Shown in pieces: positions 48,095 to 57,997 of a stretch of 64,000 nucleotides of DNA (positions are counted from its first letter, which is position 1; every line of letters begins with the position of its first letter). Location: positions 1,891,001 to 1,955,000 of the forward strand of contig NZ_CP019952.1 in assembly GCF_002021815.1 (NCBI RefSeq), written 5' to 3'. Under the pieces are notes generated by a model. The model did not search any database, was not told the origin of the DNA, and saw nothing but the letters and a program-made list of their open reading frames with translations. The stretch comes from Pseudomonas parafulva (GTDB lineage Bacteria > Pseudomonadota > Gammaproteobacteria > Pseudomonadales > Pseudomonadaceae). The position numbers and the translations under genes were made by a program.

Positions 48095-49171
48095 TTAGCG
48101 GCTTAGTCGAGCCAATGCTTTGTCTGCAATGTCACGGGTCAGGTCTGCAGCGGACATGTACCGGCCAAGGCGCAGTGCCTGGCCTGCCCAAAGGTTGCTG
48201 AAGTCACTGTCGCCTTGGGCCTCAGTGATCGCCCGCAACGGCATCAACGCGCCACCTGCCAGTGGAAACCGCGGTGCCTGCGCGCTCATGGGGCCCAGAT
48301 CGCGCATCAGGCGATTATTGATGCCGCGGGCCGGGCGACCAGTGAACAAGTTGGTCAGGGCCGTGTCGCTGGCCGGTGCACTGTCCAGCGCCTGCCGGTG
48401 AAACGACGACACGTTTGCCTCAGGGCAGAACAGGTAAGCAGTGCCGATCTGCACCGCAGAAGCGCCCAGTGCCAATGCGGCCAGCAGACCACGGTGATCG
48501 GCAATACCACCGGCCGCGATCACCGGTACATCAACGGCATCGGCCACTTGCGGCACCAGCGCAAGCGTACCGATTTGGGTGGTGATGTCTTCACTGAGGA
48601 ACATGCCGCGATGCCCGCCAGCCTCATAGCCCATGGCGATGATCGCATCGCAGCCACGGTCCTGTAGCCAGCGCGCCTCTTCGACAGTGGTGGCACTGGA
48701 CAGTACCCGGGCCCCGCTGGCTTTGACCCTGCGTAGCAGGTCAGCCTGAGGCAGGCCGAAGTGGAAACTCACCACTTCAGGGCGCAGTTCCTCAACCAGC
48801 TGGCAGCTCTGTTCGTCGAAAGGGGCGCGATTAGACGCCGGCGCAGGTGCTTCGAAATCAGCCCCCAGTGCTCGATAGTAGGGTTCAAGCGTCTGCTTCC
48901 ACGCGGTCAGGGCGTCGGCATCGCAAGCCGGTACCTGATGGCAGAAGAAGTTCAGGTTCAGGGCGCGGCCAGGGCTGGCAGCTCGAAAGGCCGCGATGTG
49001 CTCGCGTACCTGCTGGTGAGTGAGCATGGCGCAAGGCAGGGCGCCCAGACCACCAGCCTGGCTTACCGCAATGGCCATCGCCGTGCCCGATGCCCCAGCC
49101 ATCGGCGCTTGAAGGATGGGCCGTTCGATACCCAGCAAATCGAGAATACGGCGATCGGGCCACTGACTCAT
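48095..49171 (-). CDS. Nitronate monooxygenase (2-nitropropane dioxygenase family)
   Basis: A 358-residue FMN enzyme with a TIM-barrel fold. Family features are LQAPMAGASGTAMAIAVSQAGGLG near the start, MGYEAGGHRGMFL (about residues 178-190) and PVIAAGGIADHRGLLAALALGASAVQIGTAYL near 225-255. It oxidises toxic propionate-3-nitronate or alkyl nitronates to oxo acids. AAGGAG six bases before the ATG at 49171 favours this start over 49186. Confidence 0.88.
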   Translation of the reverse strand: MSQWPDRRILDLLGIERPILQAPMAGASGTAMAIAVSQAGGLGALPCAMLTHQQVREHIAAFRAASPGRALNLNFFCHQVPACDADALTAWKQTLEPYYRALGADFEAPAPASNRAPFDEQSCQLVEELRPEVVSFHFGLPQADLLRRVKASGARVLSSATTVEEARWLQDRGCDAIIAMGYEAGGHRGMFLSEDITTQIGTLALVPQVADAVDVPVIAAGGIADHRGLLAALALGASAVQIGTAYLFCPEANVSSFHRQALDSAPASDTALTNLFTGRPARGINNRLMRDLGPMSAQAPRFPLAGGALMPLRAITEAQGDSDFSNLWAGQALRLGRYMSAADLTRDIADKALARLSR

Positions 49172-49210
49172 GCGAAGCTCCTTCAAGCGCGGTGAATGGG
49201 GACTGGGCGA

Positions 49211-49381
49211 TTAGAGTGCCTTGCTGACCTGGATGTCGCTGACCTTGTCGACATCTTCACCATGGATCTTGCGCAGGGCTTGCAGGGCCTGTTCCGGAGA
49301 GTCGTCTGACATGAGGGCGAAATCCCAGCGGCGCTGGCCTTCGAGCTTGTATTTGATGACGTACTTGATGGTCTGGGTCAT
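49211..49381 (-). CDS. Small hypothetical protein (56 aa)
   Basis: A 56-residue soluble protein (MTQTIKYVIKYKLEGQRRW; DSPEQALQALRKIHGEDVDKV) with a beta-beta-helix look. It lies nine bases after the DUF1883 gene on the same strand, with AGGTAAGGCC before its ATG, so the two are probably co-transcribed. No family recognised. Confidence 0.65.
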   Translation of the reverse strand: MTQTIKYVIKYKLEGQRRWDFALMSDDSPEQALQALRKIHGEDVDKVSDIQVSKAL

Positions 49382-49389
49382 GGCTGGCC

Positions 49390-49692
49390 TTACCTGAGTT
49401 GCGACGAGGAACGGCGGATGATCTTGATCTTGTGCGTGAGGCTGGGCTTGCGCGTGACCGAGATCGGACGGGTCGTCACGGTATCGATGGTGATGTTCCA
49501 GAAACCGGTGCTGGGCACGGTGATCTTGGCGGGGAACTTGTCGAAGTGGCCGCCGTGATAAGTGTGACGACCGCCATTCTTGAAGCTGCGAAAGTTGGCG
49601 TCGTTCATCAGACGGATGTTGCAGCGCTGGGAACACTCGATGACGACGATATCGTCCTCGTTGAGGTGCTCGCGCTGGTGTACGAATTTCAT
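49390..49692 (-). CDS. DUF1883 family protein
   Basis: A 100-residue protein with the DUF1883 pattern: MKFVHQREHLNEDDIVVIECS, the CNIRLMNDANFRSFKNGG core and a beta-rich end (GFWNITIDTV). In other bacteria this domain occurs alone or fused to a TIR domain; function is unknown. I set the start at 49692; the longer frame from 49926 overlaps the divergent lipoprotein gene. Confidence 0.8.
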   Translation of the reverse strand: MKFVHQREHLNEDDIVVIECSQRCNIRLMNDANFRSFKNGGRHTYHGGHFDKFPAKITVPSTGFWNITIDTVTTRPISVTRKPSLTHKIKIIRRSSSQLR

Positions 49693-49851
49693 GTGTGGCT
49701 CCGCAAAGTCTGGTTTTGCAAACGCGCACGATACCACGATGCGCGGTAAGCGCGCCGGGCGGCTGATCGGGCGCAGATAAATCTGCCAGTCCAGGGAGCA
49801 AAAGAGCCAGATCACGGTCGAACGGGGTTCGTGATGACAGAGGTGCAGCAG

Positions 49852-50214
49852 ATGAAGTGGATGTTGGCGGCGTGGATGCTGACCCTGGCCGGGTGCGCCA
49901 GTGTGTCTGACCTTGAACAGTCCCATGAGACGATGGATGTGATGTCAGGCAAGACGCCACGTGAATATGCCGACTGCGTGAAGGCCCGCCTGGCCGACTC
50001 GCGTGGCCCGTTGACGGAAGAGAAACGCGGCGATGGATTGCGTCTGATCGTGCCGCAGAAGTTCTCGCCAGGCGAGGGCCCAGGCGCGCTCCTGGATATC
50101 AGCCAGCGTAGCAACAATGGCAGCAGCATCAAGTTGCATGAGCGTCTGAGCAACTTCCCATTGCGCCCGGGTGATGTGCGCAAAGCCGCGACGGCTTGTA
50201 TTTCCGGGGATTGA
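49852..50214 (+). CDS. Small lipoprotein
   Basis: A 120-residue lipoprotein with the lipobox LAGC (Cys about 15) after MKWMLAAWMLT. The mature part contains TPREYADCVKARLADSRG and LRLIVPQKFSPGEGPGALLDI and a second Cys near the end. GAGG lies before the ATG at 49852; two further in-frame ATGs at 49831-49834 are less well placed. No named family. Confidence 0.7.
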   Translation: MKWMLAAWMLTLAGCASVSDLEQSHETMDVMSGKTPREYADCVKARLADSRGPLTEEKRGDGLRLIVPQKFSPGEGPGALLDISQRSNNGSSIKLHERLSNFPLRPGDVRKAATACISGD

Positions 50215-50291
50215 CCCAGCGCAAGTGACCATCCTCCTTTTGCTTATATGTTTTGGGCCTAAGCATATAACAATAGAAAAGGAGGTTCGTG

Positions 50292-50942
50292 ATGAAACCG
50301 TTCAGCGTCATGGTGATCGGTGGCCTGATGTCCCTGGCCTGGGCATCGGCCCACGCTGCAGATGGCCAGAAAGTCTTTACCCAAGGGGGCGCAGACCCCG
50401 CTGCCCTGGCCTGCATCGGGTGCCACGGTGCCGATGGCAACGGCATCGGCGCAGCAGGCTTCCCCAGGCTCGCTGGCCTGCCGGCCTCGTACTTGAGCAA
50501 GCAATTGCATGACTGGCGCAAGGATACTCGACAGCAGGCAGTAATGGCGCCCGTGGCAAAGGCGTTGTCCGAGGACGAGATCACGGCGGTGAGCGCCTAT
50601 CTGGCCAGCTTGCCGGCACCGCCAACCGGTGACCTGCGCCGTCAGCAAATTGCCGATGATCCAACGCTGCGGCTTGCGCTTTATGGCGACTGGGAGCGGC
50701 ATATCCCCGGATGTATCCAGTGTCACGGCCCTGGCGGTGGCGGGGTGGGCGAGCACTTCCCTCCGTTGTCTGGTCAGCCTGCAGCTTACCTGGTGGCACA
50801 ACTCAACGCCTGGCGGGATGGAACGCGCAGTAACGATCCCAACCAGCTGATGGTCGGCGTGGCCAAGGCCATGACCCCTGACGAGATCACGGCCGTTGCC
50901 GAGTTTTTCGCCCGTCCCGCCAACCTGGAGGCCAAGCCATGA
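50292..50942 (+). CDS. tsdB: Di-haem cytochrome c4-type protein TsdB
   Basis: A 216-residue periplasmic cytochrome with a signal peptide (MVIGGLMSLAWASAHA) and two cytochrome c domains. Haem motifs are CIGCHG (about residue 41) and CIQCHG (about 142), with distal methionines expected in the AVMAPVAKALS and MVGVAKAM segments. It is the likely electron partner of TsdA, whose start overlaps its stop by four bases. GGAGG precedes the ATG. Confidence 0.82.
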   Translation: MKPFSVMVIGGLMSLAWASAHAADGQKVFTQGGADPAALACIGCHGADGNGIGAAGFPRLAGLPASYLSKQLHDWRKDTRQQAVMAPVAKALSEDEITAVSAYLASLPAPPTGDLRRQQIADDPTLRLALYGDWERHIPGCIQCHGPGGGGVGEHFPPLSGQPAAYLVAQLNAWRDGTRSNDPNQLMVGVAKAMTPDEITAVAEFFARPANLEAKP

Positions 50943-51850
50943 AGCCCTTGCTTACAGCCCTGCTGCTGGCCGCAGGCAGCGCTCACGCCAACCCCGTGAC
51001 CATGGAGGACCAGTCCCAGCTCAAGGTGCCGGATGCACAGGCGCAGCCGCGCTTCGTGCCGCCGGCCGAGGGCGAGTTGCCGGACAATGCGTTTGGCAAG
51101 ATGGTGCGCGAGGGGCACGCCCTGTTCGTCGATACCCGGCGACTGATGCCTGAAGCGGTTGGAAACGGCATGAACTGCAGTAACTGCCACCTAGATCAAG
51201 GGCGCATGGCGCACTCGGCCCCCCTGTGGGGCGCCTATCCGATGTACCCGGCTTACCGCAAGAAAAACGACAAGGTCAACACCTATGCCGAGCGAATCCA
51301 AGGCTGTTTTCAGTTCAGCATGAACGGCAAGCCGCCGGCGGCTGACAGTCCGCAGATGACTGCGCTGTCGGTTTATTCCTACTGGCTTTCTACCAAGGCG
51401 CCGACCGGGGTCGAGTTGGCCGGGCGAGGTTATCCGGAAGTGGCGCCGCCAGCGGGTGGCTATGACTTCACGCGTGGGCAGAAGGTGTATCTCGAACAAT
51501 GTGCGATCTGCCACGGCAAGCAGGGCGAAGGGCAGAAGGTGGCGGGCGAGTATGTGATGCCGCCGCTCTGGGGCAGGGACGCCTACAACTGGGGGGCGGG
51601 CATGCACCGGATCAACACGGCGGCGTCATTCATCAAGTACAACATGCCACTGGGTCGACCGGGTTCGCTCAGCGACCAGCAGGCCTGGGATGTGGCGGCC
51701 TGGATAAACCGGCACGAGCGGCCCCAGGACCCACGGCTGGTGGAGGGCTCCATCGAGAAAACGCGCCTGAAGTTCCATGCCAATGACGGGGTCAACCTCT
51801 ATGGCCAGAAGGTCGAGGGGGTGTTGATCGGGCAGGGCACCGGTCACTGA
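50939..51850 (+). CDS. tsdA: Thiosulfate dehydrogenase TsdA
   Basis: A 303-residue periplasmic di-haem enzyme joining two thiosulfates to tetrathionate (reversible). It has a signal peptide, haem motifs CSNCH (about residue 80) and CAICH (about 190), and the cysteine in ERIQGCFQFSMNG (about 122) that serves as the unusual axial ligand of the active-site haem in TsdA. PLWGRDAYNWGAGMHRINTAASFIK is also family-typical. The tsdB-tsdA order is as in P. stutzeri. Confidence 0.87.
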   Translation: MKPLLTALLLAAGSAHANPVTMEDQSQLKVPDAQAQPRFVPPAEGELPDNAFGKMVREGHALFVDTRRLMPEAVGNGMNCSNCHLDQGRMAHSAPLWGAYPMYPAYRKKNDKVNTYAERIQGCFQFSMNGKPPAADSPQMTALSVYSYWLSTKAPTGVELAGRGYPEVAPPAGGYDFTRGQKVYLEQCAICHGKQGEGQKVAGEYVMPPLWGRDAYNWGAGMHRINTAASFIKYNMPLGRPGSLSDQQAWDVAAWINRHERPQDPRLVEGSIEKTRLKFHANDGVNLYGQKVEGVLIGQGTGH

Positions 51851-52033
51851 TGACCGGGCAAGGGCCTGGAGGGGTGACGTACCGGTCAGGAATATTGGGC
51901 GACCCTTTGAACTATCCGTGAGCGGTTGCCTCTATGTTCCCAACGATCGGCCACAGGCGGGGCATTGTAAGGTGACCGCCGCCTGATTAGACTGCGCCGT
52001 AACCCCCAGGCCTAGCCTTTGTTAAGGACGTTT

Positions 52034-52873
52034 ATGATCAAGAAATGCTTGTTCCCGGCAGCCGGCTATGGCACTCGCTTCCTGCCCGCCACCAAAGCCA
52101 TGCCGAAGGAAATGCTGCCAGTGGTCAACAAGCCGTTGATCCAGTACGGCGTTGAGGAAGCATTGGATGCAGGATTGAGCGAGATCTCCATCGTTACCGG
52201 TCGCGGTAAGCGCGCGCTGGAAGATCACTTCGACATCAGCTACGAGCTGGAAAACCAGATCAAGGGCACCGACAAGGAGAAATATCTGGTAGGCATTCGT
52301 CGCCTCCTGGACGAGTGCTCGTTCTCCTACACCCGTCAGACCGAGATGAAAGGCCTGGGCCATGCTATCCTCACCGGCCGTCCGCTGATCGGCGACGAGC
52401 CCTTCGCCGTAGTGCTGGCGGACGACCTGTGTGTCAACCCTGAAGGCGACGGCGTGCTGACCCAAATGGTGAAGCTGTACAACCAGTTCCGTTGCTCGAT
52501 CGTCGCCATTCAGGAAGTCGATCCGCAGGAAACCAACAAGTACGGTGTCATTGCCGGCGACATGATCCGTGACGACATCTTCCGTGTGACCAACATGGTA
52601 GAGAAACCAAAACCTGAAGATGCCCCGTCCAACTTGGCGATCATCGGCCGTTACATCCTGACCCCGGATATCTTCGACATCATCGCCAATACCGAACCCG
52701 GCAAGGGCGGCGAAATCCAGATCACCGACGCCTTGCTGCAACAGGCCCAGAATGGCTGCGTAATCGCGTACAAGTTCAAAGGCCAGCGTTTCGACTGCGG
52801 TGGCGCCGAAGGCTACATCGACGCGACCAACTTCTGCTTCGAGAACTACTACAAGACCGGCAAGGCCTACTGA
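52034..52873 (+). CDS. galU: UTP-glucose-1-phosphate uridylyltransferase GalU
   Basis: A 279-residue nucleotidyltransferase that makes UDP-glucose for LPS core and exopolysaccharide. It has the pyrophosphorylase signature AAGYGTRFLPATKAMPKEMLP (about residues 9-29), VLADDLCV (metal Asp) and KGGEIQITDAL near 216-226. The ATG at 52034 starts MIKKCLFPAAG as in other pseudomonads; an upstream in-frame codon at 52019 is unlikely. Confidence 0.96.
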   Translation: MIKKCLFPAAGYGTRFLPATKAMPKEMLPVVNKPLIQYGVEEALDAGLSEISIVTGRGKRALEDHFDISYELENQIKGTDKEKYLVGIRRLLDECSFSYTRQTEMKGLGHAILTGRPLIGDEPFAVVLADDLCVNPEGDGVLTQMVKLYNQFRCSIVAIQEVDPQETNKYGVIAGDMIRDDIFRVTNMVEKPKPEDAPSNLAIIGRYILTPDIFDIIANTEPGKGGEIQITDALLQQAQNGCVIAYKFKGQRFDCGGAEGYIDATNFCFENYYKTGKAY

Positions 52874-52941
52874 GCCCCTGCTGCAAGCCAGGCGCGTTTT
52901 TTCTTGCCGCCTGATGCTTGAAGCTTGAAACTGCCGGTACC

Positions 52942-53008
52942 AAGCTGCAAGTGACAAGCCACGCTGCCCGTTGTGCAGTCTGCCGCTTGAAGCTTGCAGC
53001 TTTTTTTT
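52942..53008 (+). terminator. Inverted repeat with T run between galU and gor
   Basis: AAGCTGCAAG (52942-52951) is complementary to CTTGCAGCTT (52993-53002), followed by a T run to 53008. Related GCTTGAAGCTTG words occur at 52917-52926 and 52985-52996. The 41-base loop is long for a classical terminator, but the T run fits. Confidence 0.5.
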
Positions 53009-53020
53009 GGAGAACGAAAA

Positions 53021-54376
53021 GTGGCCTACGATTTTGATCTGTTCGTGATTGGCGCCGGCTCCGGTGGCGTGCGCGCCGCACGGTTCGCTGCCGGTTTTGG
53101 CGCGAAGGTAGCGGTTGCCGAGAGCCGCTACCTGGGCGGCACCTGTGTCAACGTGGGGTGTGTGCCTAAAAAGCTGCTAGTGTACGGCGCCCATGTGGCC
53201 GACGAACTGGAGCAAGCGGCTGGATACGGCTGGACCTTGGAAGAAGGGCACTTCGACTGGGGTACGCTGATCGCCAACAAGAACCGTGAAATCGAACGGC
53301 TTAATGGCATCTACCGCAACCTGCTGGTCAACAGCGGCGTAACCCTGATTCAAGGCCATGCGCGCATGACCGGGCCCAACGAAGTCGAGGTCGAAGGTCA
53401 GCGCTACAGCGCCGAGCACATCCTGATCGCCACCGGCGGCTGGCCCCAGGTGCCGGACATCCCTGGCAAGGAATTGGCGATCACCTCCAACGAAGCGTTC
53501 TACCTCAAGGACCTGCCGCGGCGGGTGCTGGTGGTGGGCGGCGGCTACATCGCGGTGGAATTCGCCGGGATCTTCCAGGGGCTGGGCGCCGCGACCACGT
53601 TGCTGTATCGCGGCGATCTGTTCCTGCGCGGCTTCGATGGTTCGGTGCGTACCCACCTCAAGGAAGAGCTCGAAAAACGCGGGCTCGACTTGCAGTTCAA
53701 TGCTGACATCCAGCGCATCGACAAACTCGAGGATGGCAGCCTCAAGGCGACGCTCAAGGACGGGCGGGAACTGGTTGCCGACTGCATCTTCTACGCCACC
53801 GGCCGGCGTCCGATGCTGGACAACCTTGGCTTGGAAAACACCGGCGTCGAACTGGATGACAAGGGGTATGTGCGAGTAGACGATCAATACCAGACCACGG
53901 CGCCCTCGATCCTGGCCATTGGTGATGTGATCGGCCGCGTGCAACTGACGCCTGTGGCACTGGCTGAAGGTATGGGCGTGGCCAGGCGTTTGTTCAAGCC
54001 GGAGCAGTACCGCCCCGTGGACTACCAGAATATCCCCACGGCAGTGTTCAGTCAGCCGCCTATCGGCACGGTAGGGCTCACCGAAGAACAGGCTGTCGAG
54101 CAGGGCTATGAGGTCAAGATCTTCGAAAGCCGCTTCCGCGCCATGAAGCTGACCCTCACCGACATCCAGGAAAAGACCCTGATGAAGCTGGTGGTGGATG
54201 CCAAGACCGACAAGGTGCTCGGTTGCCACATGGTCGGGCCGGATGCAGGCGAGATCATCCAGGGCCTGGGCATCGCGCTCAAAGCGGGCGCGACCAAGCA
54301 ACAGTTCGATGAAACCATCGGCGTGCACCCCACGGCAGCGGAAGAATTCGTGACCATGCGCACGGTGACTCGCTGA
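53021..54376 (+). CDS. gor: Glutathione reductase Gor
   Basis: A 451-residue cytosolic flavoenzyme that reduces glutathione disulfide with NADPH. The redox pair is in [15 protein letters not shown] (about residues 42-56). FAD and NADPH folds are [13 protein letters not shown] and [14 protein letters not shown] (about 172-185), and the C-terminal His-Glu is in [11 protein letters not shown]. The start is a GTG at 53021 with GGAG nine bases before it. A strong hairpin follows the stop. Confidence 0.95.
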   Translation: MAYDFDLFVIGAGSGGVRAARFAAGFGAKVAVAESRYLGGTCVNVGCVPKKLLVYGAHVADELEQAAGYGWTLEEGHFDWGTLIANKNREIERLNGIYRNLLVNSGVTLIQGHARMTGPNEVEVEGQRYSAEHILIATGGWPQVPDIPGKELAITSNEAFYLKDLPRRVLVVGGGYIAVEFAGIFQGLGAATTLLYRGDLFLRGFDGSVRTHLKEELEKRGLDLQFNADIQRIDKLEDGSLKATLKDGRELVADCIFYATGRRPMLDNLGLENTGVELDDKGYVRVDDQYQTTAPSILAIGDVIGRVQLTPVALAEGMGVARRLFKPEQYRPVDYQNIPTAVFSQPPIGTVGLTEEQAVEQGYEVKIFESRFRAMKLTLTDIQEKTLMKLVVDAKTDKVLGCHMVGPDAGEIIQGLGIALKAGATKQQFDETIGVHPTAAEEFVTMRTVTR

Positions 54377-54382
54377 CTCAAC

Positions 54383-54409
54383 CCAGGCCGCACGCAACGT
54401 GCGGCCTGG
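54383..54409 (+). terminator. Hairpin after gor
   Basis: CCAGGCCGCACG (54383-54394) pairs perfectly with CGTGCGGCCTGG (54398-54409), loop CAA. Only TT follows, so T-run support is weak. Confidence 0.6.
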
Positions 54410-54622
54410 TTGCGGGGTGGCGGTTAACGAGCCGCAGCCCCCACGCCGCCGCATCCATGGGTTGCCGCCCGCTTGGGCAACACCGGGCTAGGCAGCCCTT
54501 GACCGGTCTGGCTCATAGCCAAAGCCAATCATAAGCATCAGGTTTGCCAATGAGCCTTTATCGGTCCATGCGGTTAGGATTCTCTCCGTCAACTGATTTC
54601 AACCCATGAAGGAGCGTCTCTC

Positions 54623-55186
54623 ATGCCTATCATCAACAGCCAGGTCAAACCGTTCAACGCCACTGCCTACCACAAGGGCGAGTTCGTCCCGGTCAGCGAA
54701 GCCGACCTGAAAGGCAAATGGTCTGTCGTGTTCTTCTATCCAGCCGACTTCACTTTCGTATGCCCGACCGAGCTGGGTGACCTTGCTGACAACTACGCCG
54801 AGTTCCAGAAACTGGGCGTTGAGATCTACGGTGTTTCCACTGACACCCACTTCACCCACAAAGCGTGGCACGACACCTCGGACACCATCGGCAAGATCCA
54901 GTACCCACTGATTGGCGACCCGACCCATGTGATCGCCCGCAACTTCGACGTACTGATCGAAGAAGCCGGCCTGGCTGACCGCGGTACCTTCGTGATCAAC
55001 CCCGAAGGCCAGATCAAGATCGTCGAGCTGAACGACGGTGGTGTAGGTCGTGACGCTACCGAGTTGCTGCGCAAGGTCAAGGCTGCCCAGTACGTCGCCG
55101 CGCACCCAGGCGAAGTCTGCCCAGCCAAGTGGAAAGAAGGCGAGGCTACTCTGGCGCCGTCGCTGGACCTGGTCGGCAAGATCTGA
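54623..55186 (+). CDS. ahpC: Alkyl hydroperoxide reductase AhpC
   Basis: A 187-residue typical 2-Cys peroxiredoxin that reduces hydrogen peroxide and organic peroxides. The peroxidatic Cys is in [10 protein letters not shown] (about residue 47) and the resolving Cys in GEVCPAKW (about 166). AAGGAG precedes the ATG. The region 54510-54570 contains an ATAG...CAAT half match to an OxyR site, too weak to call. A terminator separates it from ahpF, its reductase. Confidence 0.97.
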   Translation: MPIINSQVKPFNATAYHKGEFVPVSEADLKGKWSVVFFYPADFTFVCPTELGDLADNYAEFQKLGVEIYGVSTDTHFTHKAWHDTSDTIGKIQYPLIGDPTHVIARNFDVLIEEAGLADRGTFVINPEGQIKIVELNDGGVGRDATELLRKVKAAQYVAAHPGEVCPAKWKEGEATLAPSLDLVGKI

Positions 55187-55310
55187 TTCTCGCCCGATAA
55201 GCGCCTGTGCAGCGGCAGCGCCGCGCAGGCCTTGCGGGATGAGCAGCCAGTCATGTGCCATACGCGGGCGGTAAGCAGCCGCCACAGCTGAACCACTTAC
55301 CGCCCCGTCA

Positions 55311-55341
55311 AACGCCCGGGCGACTTCGCCTGGGCGTTTTT
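55311..55341 (+). terminator. Terminator between ahpC and ahpF
   Basis: AACGCCCGGGCGA (55311-55323) pairs with TCGCCTGGGCGTT (55326-55338), one mismatch, then T5. It should lower read-through so that AhpC exceeds AhpF. Confidence 0.8.
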
Positions 55342-55373
55342 GTATCCGAGTTTTGAAAAAGGAAATCGCCCGT

Positions 55374-56936
55374 ATGTTGGACGCCACGCTTAAATCGCAA
55401 CTGAAAACCTACCTGGAGCGGGTCACCCAGCCGATCGAGATCGTTGCTTCCCTCGACGACGGTGCGAAGTCCCGCGAATTACACGACCTGCTGGTGGAAA
55501 TCGCCGGCTTGTCCAGCCTCATCACCCTGCGAGCCGATGGCGACGACGCCCGCCGCCCTTCGTTCTCGCTCAATCGCCCCAACGGCGACATCAGCCTGCG
55601 TTTCGCCGGCATTCCCATGGGCCACGAGTTCACGTCCCTGGTACTGGCGCTGCTGCAAGTGGGCGGCCACCCCTCCAAGGCCAGCCTGGAAGTGATCGAG
55701 CAGATCCAGGCGCTGGAAGGGGAGTTCAGCTTCGAGACCTACTTCTCGCTGTCCTGCCAGAACTGCCCGGATGTGGTTCAGGCATTGAACCTGATGGCGG
55801 TGCTCAACCCCAACGTACGCCACGTGGCCATCGACGGTGCACTGTTCCAGGCTGAAGTCGATGCCCGCCAGATCATGGCCGTGCCCAGCGTGTACCTCAA
55901 CGGTGAGGTGTTCGGCCAGGGGCGCATGGGTCTTGAGGAAATTCTTGGCAAGATTGACACCAACGCCGGCGCGCGTCAGGCCGAGAAACTCAATGCCAAG
56001 CAGGCGTTCGATGTACTGGTCGTGGGCGGTGGCCCGGCAGGTGCTTCTGCCGCCATCTATGCAGCGCGCAAGGGTATCCGCACCGGCGTGGCCGCCGAAC
56101 GGTTCGGTGGGCAGGTGCTCGACACCATGGCCATCGAGAACTTTGTGTCCGTGCATGAAACCGAAGGCCCGAAACTGGCCACCGCGCTTGAAGAACACGT
56201 CAAGCAGTACGAGGTGGACATCATGAACCTGCAGCGCGGTGAAGCACTGATTCCGGCTACCGACGGCGGCCTGCATGAAGTGCGCATGGCGAGCGGGGCT
56301 TCGCTCAAGGCCAAGACCGTCATCCTGGCCACCGGCGCTCGCTGGCGCGAGATGAATGTACCGGGTGAACAGCAATACCGTGGCCGCGGCGTGGCCTACT
56401 GCCCGCACTGCGATGGCCCATTGTTCAAGGGCAAGCGCGTGGCGGTGATTGGTGGCGGTAACTCCGGCGTGGAAGCGGCGATCGATTTGGCAGGTATCGT
56501 GGCGCAGGTGACGTTGATTGAATTCGATAGCCAGCTGCGTGCCGATGCGGTGCTGCAACGCAAGTTGCACAGCTTGCCTAACGTGACGGTCATCACCCAG
56601 GCACTGACCACCGAAGTGATCGGCAATGGCGAAAAAGTAACTGGCCTGCGTTATAAGGACCGGACCAGCGACATCGAACAGGAGCTGGCGTTGGAGGGGA
56701 TTTTCGTTCAGATCGGTCTGTTGCCGAACACCGATTGGCTCAAAGGCACCGTTGAACTGTCGGCACGCGGCGAAATCATCGTCGATGCCAAGGGGCAGAC
56801 CAGTATTGCGGGTGTGTTCGCTGCAGGTGACGTAACGACGGTGCCCTACAAACAGATCGTGATCGCTGTAGGCGAAGGGGCGAAGGCGTCTCTGGCCGCC
56901 TTCGACCACCTGATCCGCACCACGGCCCCTGCATAA
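55374..56936 (+). CDS. ahpF: Alkyl hydroperoxide reductase flavoprotein AhpF
   Basis: A 520-residue flavoenzyme that passes electrons from NADH to AhpC. The N-terminal double thioredoxin-like domain has the redox pair CQNCPD (about residue 130). The C-terminal half resembles thioredoxin reductase, with [17 protein letters not shown] (about 217-233) and the second redox pair CPHCDG (about 343). AAAGGAAATCGCCC supports the ATG at 55374. Confidence 0.97.
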   Translation: MLDATLKSQLKTYLERVTQPIEIVASLDDGAKSRELHDLLVEIAGLSSLITLRADGDDARRPSFSLNRPNGDISLRFAGIPMGHEFTSLVLALLQVGGHPSKASLEVIEQIQALEGEFSFETYFSLSCQNCPDVVQALNLMAVLNPNVRHVAIDGALFQAEVDARQIMAVPSVYLNGEVFGQGRMGLEEILGKIDTNAGARQAEKLNAKQAFDVLVVGGGPAGASAAIYAARKGIRTGVAAERFGGQVLDTMAIENFVSVHETEGPKLATALEEHVKQYEVDIMNLQRGEALIPATDGGLHEVRMASGASLKAKTVILATGARWREMNVPGEQQYRGRGVAYCPHCDGPLFKGKRVAVIGGGNSGVEAAIDLAGIVAQVTLIEFDSQLRADAVLQRKLHSLPNVTVITQALTTEVIGNGEKVTGLRYKDRTSDIEQELALEGIFVQIGLLPNTDWLKGTVELSARGEIIVDAKGQTSIAGVFAAGDVTTVPYKQIVIAVGEGAKASLAAFDHLIRTTAPA

Positions 56937-56959
56937 GCGACATTTGGGCAGAGCCGCAA

Positions 56960-57009
56960 CCCTCGCATGCACTGGCCGTGCTCTACGGCGCAGCGCATGC
57001 GGGGGTTTT
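56960..57009 (+). terminator. Terminator after ahpF
   Basis: CCCTCGCATGC (56960-56970) pairs with GCATGCGGGGG (56995-57005) with one mismatch, followed by TTTT. Confidence 0.6.
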
Positions 57010-57082
57010 GTCATGGGCCTGGCTAAACCCCCGTGGCATGAGGGTGTCTATGCTTACATGCAGACCCTCCAGGAGCCACGCC

Positions 57083-57271
57083 ATGACCCTGATCAGCCGC
57101 GAACCCTGGTGGCTAGTGCCGCCAAAGCCTGGGCAGACTGAACAAGACCTGCACTGGGGCTACCTTGAGATCTACAGTAACGGCCGCACCGTATTCGTCG
57201 ATCAGCGCCCAAGCGATCGTGAAATGGCCGAGCGCAAGAGCTGCCGCAACTTCCCCAAATCAGACCGTTGA
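57083..57271 (+). CDS. Small hypothetical protein (62 aa)
   Basis: A 62-residue soluble protein (LISREPWWLVPPKPGQTEQD then LHWGYLEIYSNGRTVFVDQRPS). AGGAG lies seven bases before the ATG at 57083. It stands between the ahpF terminator and the convergent yceH. No family recognised, but composition and start look real. Confidence 0.6.
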   Translation: MTLISREPWWLVPPKPGQTEQDLHWGYLEIYSNGRTVFVDQRPSDREMAERKSCRNFPKSDR

Positions 57272-57274
57272 AGC

Positions 57275-57922
57275 CTAGCCGCCAAGTGCGTCCAGGCGAG
57301 CTTCCAATGCAGCGATACGCGCTTCCAGTGCTTCGATTCGATCCTGCGCGGCCGCGCCGGTACCGCTGCGTGTTGGACCTTCCTGCTGCCTTGCGGCCAG
57401 AATGGTTTCTATTTCCGCCGGGTCACCCAACCCATGCGTGTAACGGTCTTCCCGCTGACCGGCCTGACGCGGCAGGTGCACGGCCAAGTTACGTGATACC
57501 AGGCGCTCGAGCTGGTGGCGGACCTGGTCAGTATCGTCGAAGTCGTGCAGGCGGTTGCTGCGGGCTAGCAACTCGCTGAGGGTCTGCGGGCCACGCAGGA
57601 ACATCAGCCCCATCAGCACCAGCTGTGCAGGCACCAATTCCAGCGCCTTGTCCACCCGGTGTTCCCAGCGATCGGCGCGGCTGCCCATCTGCAGGCGTGC
57701 CATCTGTTGTGCTTCGAGGCTGCGCAGCGCCTGGCCTACTTGGCCCTGGGTAAGGTTCATCACCGGTTCGCGGCTGGTCTTTTGGTTACAGGCCAGGAGC
57801 AGGGCGTTGAGGGTGAGTGGGTAGCTTTCCGGGCTGGTGGCCTGTTTTTCGATCAGCGAGCCGAGCACGCGAATCTCGACGCTGTTCAAGCGACCTTCAG
57901 TGGTGGTGTCTTGCTCGGACAT
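57275..57922 (-). CDS. YceH (DUF480) family protein
   Basis: A 215-residue protein with two winged-helix domains of the YceH/DUF480 family: [43 protein letters not shown] (about residues 13-55) and a second domain starting [20 protein letters not shown]. The end is a coiled coil ([19 protein letters not shown]). Function is unknown in most bacteria; the fold suggests DNA or protein binding. Confidence 0.88.
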   Translation of the reverse strand: MSEQDTTTEGRLNSVEIRVLGSLIEKQATSPESYPLTLNALLLACNQKTSREPVMNLTQGQVGQALRSLEAQQMARLQMGSRADRWEHRVDKALELVPAQLVLMGLMFLRGPQTLSELLARSNRLHDFDDTDQVRHQLERLVSRNLAVHLPRQAGQREDRYTHGLGDPAEIETILAARQQEGPTRSGTGAAAQDRIEALEARIAALEARLDALGG

Positions 57923-57997
57923 GGCCCTGTCTCATTGCTGGGAAAAGGCCATTAGCGTAGGTAAATGAGGGGAGGGCCGCAAGACGGCCCGGCTGAA

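Noticed and set aside
53177..54454. 425-codon frame antisense to gor
   Set aside because: Shadow of gor.
54510..54570. OxyR binding site before ahpC
   Set aside because: Only the first quarter repeat (ATAG...CAAT) fits; the remaining repeats do not.
55479..57014. 511-codon frame antisense to ahpF
   Set aside because: Shadow of ahpF; His/Arg-rich and without start signals.
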